The notes under the pieces: model-generated | The model's input: the letters and a program-made list of their open reading frames with translations, nothing else | Database searches by the model: none | Told to the model about the DNA's origin: nothing | From: Pelagophyceae sp. CCMP2097 | Lineage: Eukaryota > Sar > Pelagophyceae | Assembly (NCBI GenBank): GCA_026770575.1 | Contig: MU657218.1 | Span: forward strand, 58,449-71,430 | Reading direction: 5' to 3' | DNA: 12,982 nucleotides | Made by a program: the position numbers and the translations under genes | Part shown: piece after piece, positions 7,242 through 12,982 of the stretch | Position numbering within the stretch: the stretch's first letter is position 1 | Layout of the letters: the number at the start of each line of letters is the position of its first letter

Positions 7242-10200
7242 TCAGGCGAGGTGCGCGGGCTTGGGTCGGAAGACGTGGCCCTGAAGCACCTGAGGCATGG
7301 GAAGTTTCAATATCACTCTAAGGATAAGATTTATTTGGGGCATGAGGTGTTTTATTGATATCCTAGGGCGTTTTTCGTCAGTTGCAAGGCGCTCCAGCCG
7401 CCTTCTGCATACGACGGCGTCTTTCTCCCCTCGTCGCCTCTGTGCTGCCGCCGACGACGATTTGCGTCGTCGTTGCTGCCAAGGTCGTTGCTGCGACCGT
7501 CTGGGTCCCGGCCATTGACTGGGTTTCCGACCATTGATGGGTTTCCGACCATACTGGGTTTCCGACCATTCCGACGGACGCAGCATTGGCACCACCGCGT
7601 CTGTCGTAAACGTAAACGACCTCGACGGCAGCCGCGCGAAGCACCGCTTGCCGTTGTCGTACTTGAGGAACCTGCGAGCGTGCGGCATTGAAAGGGGCCG
7701 CATCGGTCGGAGAGGGACGCACTGTAGGATGGCCCCCTCGTCGAATTTTGGCGGCCCTCGTCCGTACAACCGCTCCGCCTCGGAAAACGGGCCCGCCGCG
7801 GTCGCCGCCGACCGCCGCAGCCTAAGCAGAGGCGACGTCGAAACACAATTTGTTCGACGGCCAACACACAAGCTCACGCGTAGAGTCCTCGAAACGTATG
7901 AACAGCGTCGTCCTTCAACACGACGACGTGCGTGTCCGCGCCGCTCTGCTCCAGCGCGGCTAAAGCGCCCGCCAAGGCTGCCGCGCAGTGCGGGCCCGCC
8001 TACAGGCAATCGTCGGGTACGAACGTGAGTCGTTGTGGAAACAAGGCCCTCTTTCTCAAAGGAATTCTTGTGTCGGAGTGCTTTAAAGGAACGTACGAGG
8101 CAGACTTGCGCTAAAGCGTTTGCGATACTCCTTTTGTTCGAGATTCTCTTCGCAGCCCGCGGCGGCCCGTCCGACGCCCGCCGCGCCGCCGCTGCGGGGG
8201 CCGCGCGCGGCTTCGCCGCCGGCGCCGCGCGGTCTTCGCGAAACGCGTCGGACTTCCGTTGCGGCGCCTGCGCGGCCGGCGGCTGCGCGGCCGGCGGTTG
8301 CCGAGCGCCGAAGACGTCGTCGACGGTCTCAGCTCGTTGCGCCGCGTGCTGCGCGCGCTCCAGCAGGCGCCGCTCGTCCATGTCGCGGAAGCGCTTCTCG
8401 CGCACCGCCTCGAGGCGCGCAGCGCGCGCCGCGTCCGCGCGCGCCGCGTCCGCGCGCGCCGCGTCCGACTCATGAGCGTCGACGGTTGCCGGCGCGGGCG
8501 CGTCGGCGTCGCCGGGCCCGCGGCCGGGGCCGGGGCCGCCGCCGCCAAAGTCGAACGTCATAGCCCAGCCGCTCGGCTGCACGCGCCGCGGTGGCGGCTT
8601 GGTCGAAGCGGGCGCCGGATACGCTGCGCTAAAGTCCTCGGAGGCGCCCAACGGCGAAGTTTGCACGAGGTCCTCTCGCGCGCCGTCGTCGCCGCCGTCG
8701 CTGTAGGCGTCGTCGTCGTCGTCGTCCCGAGGTTGTTCGACAGATTCGCGGCACGGGCCGTCGTGCAACTCTCGAGCCTCGTCGGCAGCGCGGAGCAGCA
8801 CGCGCGCAGACGAGGCAAACGAGAGACGCTGCCCCACGTCGTCGTCGTCGTCGTCGTCGCTCCGCCTGCGCTGCCGTGACGACGCGGCGGAGCGAGGCGC
8901 GGACCGGGCGTACGTCCCGGCGTCGTCCGCGTCCAAGGCGCGCCGCGATGCCGAGCGAAGGGCGTCGTGCGAAGAAGCGACGTCGTCGTCAAATTCAACG
9001 TTCCCTCGCGAAGAGGCCGTCCGAGGCGCGTCGTAGTGCGAAGAGGCGCGGTCTTCCACCTCGACGGCGCGGCGCGACGCCGTGCGAGGAGCGTCGTTGC
9101 GCAAGGCGTCGTCGAATTCCACGCGGCGCGACGCAGTGCGTGGCGCGTCGTAGTGCGACGAGGCGCGGGCGTCGTCGTGCACCTCGATGGCGCGGCGCGC
9201 CGTGCGAGGCGCCTCGTGAGATGAGGCTCGAAAGTCGTCGTCGACGTCGCAGCGCGAAGAAGTCCGAGGGGCATCCTCTGCCTCGACGTCGCGGCGCGAT
9301 GAACCAGTCCGAGGCGCGTCGTAGTGTGATGAGGCACGGACGTCCTCGACGTCGCGGCGCGACGATGCCGTGCGAGGCGCATCGTAGGGTGAAGAGGCGT
9401 CGTCCTCGACGGCGCGGCGCGACGATGCCGTGCGAGGAGCGTCGTGCGCTGCGGCATCCGGGCGGTTCTGCTGCGGCGCGGCGGCGTCGGACGCGCGGCG
9501 GGCCTGCGCGGGCGGCGACGCGCGCGCGGCATCGTCGCCGAAGAGCGCCGAGTCGCGGAGCGATTCGCGGCCGAGCGAGTCGCGGCGCTCGTCGCGGCCG
9601 GGCGCGTCTCGGTCGAACGCGTCGCGCGAGCCGCGCGTCGACGGCGGCGCTATTCGGACGGCGGCGTCGTGCATTTGCCCGCTGCTGCGCGGGAGCCCGA
9701 GCGGCGTGGCGCCGCGCGTGGGCAGCCGCCACGAAGACCCGAGAAGGACGTCGTCTTCAAAAGGTGCCTCGGATTGCTGCTCTCGCCGTCGCGCGCCGCC
9801 GAGCGACGCCTCGAGCTGCCACGACGATCCAAACGCGTCGTCGGCCTCGGCCGCGGCGTCTGCGGCGCTCCTCTGCGCCGGTCCCGCGGCGTCGTTTTTC
9901 CGCGCCGGCGCGGTGGCGGCGCTCCGGTCACGCGACGGCGGCCCGCCGCCACTTTCGGCGGAGCGCTGCGGCCGCGGCGCCCCCGACTGCGATCGCACCG
10001 AGGCGCGCTGCGACGCCTCAACAGCCTCGATGGACGCTCGGCCGTTCGAAGCCATCGAATTTCGTCCGACGTTGTCTGCCAACTGCCGCATCTCCGCGTC
10101 GTCGAGGCGCCAGCTCGAGCCGAGGAGGCCCGCGTCCGCCTCTGGCGAGGCGGCGGCGAAACGCGGCGAAGCCTGGCCGCCGGAAGACAATCGCTGCCGA

Positions 10201-11381
10201 GGCTGCTCGACAAAGGGCCGCCCGAGCGCGTCCTCCTTCTCTAAGGCCACGAAAGCAGCCTTCTCGTCGGCGCGCGACGGCGGCCGGAGCGGATTCGTCG
10301 GAGGCCGTGAGTCGGCCGGCCGCTCGCCGTCGTCAGGCCAATCGGACCGCCCATGGTCCGGACGGTCCGGCGGCGGACGGTCCGGCGGCGGGCGGTCCGG
10401 CGGCGATCGATCCGGCGGCGGCCGGTCGAGCGGGCGGTCGAGCGGTTGGTCCGCTGGCGGACGGTCGAGCGAGCGGCGGTCCGCCGGTGCTGTCGGTGGC
10501 CGGTCGACCGCTCTTGATTGTGGGTGGTACGACGAGGCGCGGAGTTGCGGCGGCGGGAGCGTCGCCGTCGACTGGAAGCTTGCTGAAACATTTGTCGCAA
10601 ATGAAGCAGTGGCGTCGGTGGCAAAGGCCCCAACCGCTCTATCTCGCACCGCGTCGTAAAATCGCGCTCCGAGGTTCGACGCGTCCTCGCCGTCGACGCT
10701 CGCAAGGAGCGCGCGCAGCGCCGCGTCCGCCGACGCGCGCGCCAAAGACACGGCCGACGAATGAGACGCGGCGACGCCGCCGCTGCGAGGCGCCGCGAGC
10801 TTCCGCTGCGACGCAGACGCGCGGAGCTGCGCCTGCGCCGCCGCCGCGCCGATCTGTGTCAGCGGGTCGTCGCCTAAAGTCCGATGGTCGAAAGACGCCC
10901 GTCTTTTTTGCGCATGATTACCGGCGTTTATCGAGCCGCCTCTCATGGTGCCGCTACCGTCTCTAAGAGTGCCGCTCACGACTCCGTCGTTGTTGTGACG
11001 GTGTTCCACTCTTCATCGCCGACGCGGCGACGCGCCGTCGTAAGCGAACGGCGGCGGCGCGGGGCACGCGTCAGGTGTTGGAAACGCGTCGGGCGCGGGG
11101 AACGCGTCCATGGCGCCGCCGTGGCTCCGCCGCATCGATGATTGCGCCGACGAGGCGGGCCTCTGCACCATGTCGTCGCGGTCGTTTGCGGAACTCCGCC
11201 GCGGCGAAGGCGACGCCTGCGAGGCGCCCGGCGGGTTTTGTCTCAAGTGCGCCTGCAGCGCCTCGACCTGCGGCGCGAGCGTTGGGAGCGGCGCGTCGGC
11301 CGTAACACCTTCCCGTCGCTCGTTGCCCCTCGTCAACGAAAAGCAGCTTTCCGAGGACGGTACCACACAGAAGCACCGCAA
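7242..11381 (-). CDS. Gene C: CAMSAP/Patronin-like protein with C-terminal CKK domain
   Basis: CKK domains bind microtubules, with minus-end preference in CAMSAPs. Coding blocks on the minus strand are about 11381-11068, 11010-8097, 7999-7878, 7821-7723 and 7671-7242. Joining them in phase rebuilds SNKRSIANALAQVCL-AG, ADTHVVVLKDD, FRGLYA, ERLYGRGPPKF and FLKYDNGKRCF...RSFTFTTDAV, the CKK signature in its normal order. Donors are GTACGT, GTGAGC and GTGCGT. Ahead of the CKK lie a helical, probably coiled-coil stretch (about 8305-8470), acid runs, a DAPRTASSRR repeat block, three GSSW motifs and a DRPP-rich block. I see no calponin-homology domain. An in-frame TGA at 11013-11015 is probably removed by a 57 nt intron (11067-11011, weak donor); otherwise the protein starts below it. 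The tail after the CKK and the 5' end are uncertain. Confidence 0.75.
7501..7574. repeat. 17-18 bp minisatellite in the gene C 3' end
   Basis: Three good copies of TGGGTTTCCGACCAT(T/A) and one diverged copy at the left. On the minus strand the unit reads ATGGTCGGAAACCCA and, if translated, inserts near-identical peptides just after the CKK domain (SETQYGRKPINGRKPSQ). The repeat could have extended the frame past the original stop. Confidence 0.75.
7593..8150 (-). other. CKK domain-coding segment (four exon parts, introns of 97, 56 and 51 nt)
   Basis: The exon parts are 8150-8097, 7999-7878, 7821-7723 and 7671-7593; introns are 8096-8000, 7877-7822 and 7722-7672. Phases are 0, 2 and 2 and close exactly. 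All three introns start with GT and end in TGTAG, CTTAG or CGCAG. The spliced order matches animal CKKs: a helix with N-A-L-x-x-x-C-L-A-G, a strand pair ending FRxLY, a YGxGPP turn, then a K-Y-[DN]-x-x-x-x-x-F helix/strand and a final strand ending TTDAV. A fixed reading-frame track hides this domain because only its first and last parts are in the long frame. Confidence 0.8.
8935..9445 (-). repeat. DAPRTASSRR coding tandem repeat in gene C
   Basis: About nine or ten degenerate copies of a 15-22 residue unit, typified by YDAPRTASSRRDVE, each with a Ser/Arg core and an acidic tail. Unit length varies, but the frame is kept throughout, which argues for selection on the protein. SRR and RTAS look like basophilic kinase sites. 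Confidence 0.8.
10345..10515 (-). repeat. DRPP/PPPDR-rich coding repeat in gene C
   Basis: A proline-rich, charged block with about eight DRP(P) units, including PPPDRSPPDRPPPDRPPPDR, near the N-terminal part of the long exon. It is encoded by CGGTCCGGCGG-type tandem DNA. It is likely disordered and could be a ligand for SH3-, WW- or EVH1-like partners, which is inference. Confidence 0.75.
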
Positions 11382-11798
11382 AGAATGACCATCGAGGTCT
11401 CGAGGGTCGTTGCAACATCTTCCCTGGGTCTGTCTCGGGTCCGTCTTTGGACCGTCCTTGGACGCGGCCGCATCGGAGCCCTCTCTTCAAGGCTCGGGCG
11501 TAACTGTCTCGGTTCCATATCAGGGCCGTCTCGGCTCCATATCAGGGCCGTCTCGGCTCCATATCAGGACCGCATCGTTTTCATTCCCGGCACGGGCGAC
11601 GGACCTCTGCGCGCTGCGTGGCGATCATACGCTTCTTCTCCGCTCGACGGCAGCGAGAAACGGCGCGGTCGAGTCGTTCCGGAATGGTGCCAGAAGTAGA
11701 GATCAAAAGCCCAAGGCGCACGGGCTCGTGCGGCGTGCGCCCGGGCGCCGACGCGAGTACCTGAAATGCGGGTGAAAGGCAGCTTGGGGTAACCACGG
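11382..11798. other. Region between gene D and gene C blocks; no secure exon
   Basis: Minus-strand frames are open in parts (a continuation of gene D to 11564, and another frame at 11760-11584), but no border pair gives a clear join to either side; the nearest option would need a 36 nt intron. The stretch includes the 22 bp tandem repeat at 11506-11571. It may be intergenic, or intronic if genes C and D are one. Confidence 0.4.
11506..11571. repeat. Tandem 22 bp repeat, exactly three copies
   Basis: The unit GTCTCGGCTCCATATCAGGG plus CC is present three times with only two substitutions overall (GGTTCC in copy 1, GGACC in copy 3). Near-identity suggests a recent duplication. It lies between the gene D and gene C coding blocks. 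Confidence 0.85.
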
Positions 11799-12532
11799 GT
11801 GGCCTTCATCGAGCCTCTGGAATCATCCTCTGGAATCATCCTCCCGCTCCTTTGCCGAAAACAGACGCAGCCGGTTGCGGCGAGGACGTGCAGCTGCAAG
11901 CCGCGCACGGAGGTGAACTTGAGCGCCGACGCGCCTCGGAGGCGCAGCAGCGGGCGGCTCCGCGCGTCAAAACACAAAGTGTCGACTGCCCCCGTGCCCG
12001 CGTCATCGTCGTCTTCTTCCTCGTTCAGAGGCGCGCCGGGTACGGGCGCGGCGCAGATTGCGAGCGCGACGTCGCCCGAATTCAGGATGACGGCGCCCGC
12101 GGTGGAACGGAGCGCCGACAGGAGAGCAGTCAGCTGTTTCAGCAAAAAGCGCTCGCTCTGCCGCGCCGCAGCGTCCGCAGCCACGGTGACGCACTTGCCC
12201 ACCAAGCGCACGCAGTCGCGCCGCTCCAACGCTGCCTGCGATGCGCCGTCGGGGTTTTAGGTGGCGCCTTTGCGAGGGCTATACCTCGTCCACGGACCGC
12301 GGCGCCGGCGCCGCGTCGGTCGCCGCCGCGCACGGCCGCTGCAGCAGCGTCGCAGTCGACCGCAGCGCCGCGCCACCGTCGCCGATGAACTACGATAACT
12401 TCCATGGAAAGGGCGTCGGCGTCGAACCAAGCGTTCACGGACCTCGGCTGCAAAGGCGACGCAGGCGCGCAGCGCCGAGTGGTCGCCGTCGCGCGCGTAG
12501 CTCGAGTCGACGAACGCCGCCGACTGCCACAT
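11799..12532 (-). CDS. Gene D: unrecognised protein with two tiny introns
   Basis: The start ATG at 12532 is the first ATG downstream of a TATA-like site and is in frame. Exons are 12532-12443, 12389-12285 and 12235 to about 11799. Introns are 53 nt (GTCCGT...CGTAG) and 49 nt (GTATAG...CGCAG), all phase 0. The protein begins MWQSAAFVDSSYARDGDHSA and continues as Ala/Leu-rich helices. It then has RLVGKCVTVAADAAARQSER, LLKQLTALLSALRS, GAVILNSGDVALAICAAPVP, an acidic NEEEDDDDAG loop and LQLHVLAATGCVCF. The alternating strands resemble a globular alpha/beta domain, but I cannot name it. The 3' end is unresolved: the frame stays open to 11564 through low-quality sequence. It might be the 5' part of gene C, but no calponin-homology motif supports that. 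Confidence 0.55.
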
Positions 12533-12734
12533 GACGCGGTGGCGGGGGATCCACTGGCGGGGATCGTGTGCAGGAGAGAGCGTCTTCTTCACTACTCGAG
12601 TGCGCAGCGTTCCGCCGCTGACGAAACCGCCCGCTTCGGCCGCGGAGGGGGGCTTTACGCGAGCGCGGCTGCGGCGGACGCGCCGCGCGGGACGACGCGC
12701 GCGGCGGGCCGACGGTTCCCTCAAGTGTTTCAGC

Positions 12735-12743
12735 GATATATAG
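12735..12743 (-). promoter_or_regulatory. TATA-like box for gene D
   Basis: CTATATATC on the minus strand, an isolated A/T run in a very GC-rich stretch, about 205 nt upstream of the first ATG (12532), which is also in frame. That leaves a 5' leader of roughly 170 nt if transcription starts about 30 nt downstream. Confidence 0.45.
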
Positions 12744-12900
12744 CAACGTCCGTGACGGTCCGAGTCTGAGTCCGGTCGGGCCGCGGCGGCGGGCTCGGAG
12801 TCGGCTTGGCGGTCGAACGCGGTCCCCGACCGGTCGCATTAGTTCAATTCAACCGGACAGACGCCGCGTTTCCGCGCCGTAGGCCAGCCCACCGCAGCGT
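12744..12900. promoter_or_regulatory. Divergent intergenic region between genes D and E
   Basis: About 160 bp separates the TATA-like box of the minus-strand gene D and the ATG of the plus-strand gene E. It holds GGTCCGAGTCTGAGTCCGG and GGTCGAACGCGGTCCCCGAC, with partial inverted symmetry, and an A/T-richer TTAGTTCAATTCAACC at about 12839-12854. It is a candidate shared promoter. Confidence 0.4.
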
Positions 12901-12982
12901 ATGGAGGCCGACGAGCGCGCCGCCGCGCCGATCCTCGAGCTGCTGCAGAGCGACGTGGCCACGCGCATCCTCCGGCTGGCGG
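12901..12982 (+). CDS. Gene E: 5' end of a gene running out of the window
   Basis: An ATG at 12901 opens a frame that continues to the edge without a stop. It encodes MEADERAAAPILELLQSDVA followed by TRILRLA, with G or C at nearly every third position, like the other exons here. The start resembles an amphipathic helical N-terminus. Only 27 residues are visible, so no family can be named. Confidence 0.6.
   Translation, partial: MEADERAAAPILELLQSDVATRILRLA

Noticed and set aside
7095..7358. An 87-residue + strand frame
   Set aside because: It lies antisense to the gene C 3' end, has weak codon bias and no recognisable motif.
8558..9732. Long Arg/Thr-rich minus-strand frames overlapping gene C
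   Set aside because: These are alternative frames of the same GC-rich repeat; composition only, no motif.
8876..10966. A 696-residue open frame on the + strand
   Set aside because: It is the antisense shadow of the gene C long exon. It is Arg/Ala-rich with no domain, while the minus strand gives a CKK protein with coherent repeats.

Overview
The window looks like nuclear DNA of a GC-rich microbial eukaryote, most likely a stramenopile alga such as a pelagophyte. That placement is an inference from compact GC-rich genes, many 49-97 nt introns with GT-AG borders, a GT15-type Golgi mannosyltransferase and a CKK-domain microtubule protein. I see no bacterial operon, Shine-Dalgarno signal, tRNA, rRNA or CRISPR. 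All gene models were built by eye from splice borders, reading phase and family motifs; nothing was aligned.

Left part (1-4160, + strand). Positions 1-389 probably carry the 3' end of an upstream basic, glycine-rich protein. Gene A (633 to about 4120) is a multi-exon type II membrane glycosyltransferase of the GT15 (KRE2/KTR/MNT1) type. Nine exons can be chained in consistent phase. They have introns of 52, 57, 65, 74 and 80 nt, plus three longer ones, of which the largest (1961-3054) is packed with short GGGCC-type palindromic repeats. The first intron appears to use a GC donor.

Middle (3991-7340). Two copies of a ~140 bp dispersed repeat (3991-4130 and 5165-5306) flank about 1 kb of two different GC-rich minisatellite-like arrays. 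Gene B (+, 5312-7019) has five exons in phase 0 and encodes a small protein I do not recognise. It ends at a convergent junction with the next gene.

Right part (7242-12982). Gene C (-, 7242 to about 11380) encodes a long low-complexity protein ending in a coiled coil and a CKK domain, the microtubule minus-end-binding fold of CAMSAP/Patronin proteins. The CKK is split by introns of 97, 56 and 51 nt. Gene D (-, 12532 to about 11799) is an unrecognised protein with 53 and 49 nt introns; it may be separate or the 5' part of gene C. A TATA-like site lies upstream of it. Gene E starts at 12901 on the + strand and leaves the window, so D and E share a divergent promoter.

The main points of interest are the CKK protein with a thrice-repeated GSSW motif, a CxxC ladder in the GT15 stem, the contrast between tiny clean introns and long repeat-filled introns, and the paired dispersed repeat whose right end lies next to the gene B start.
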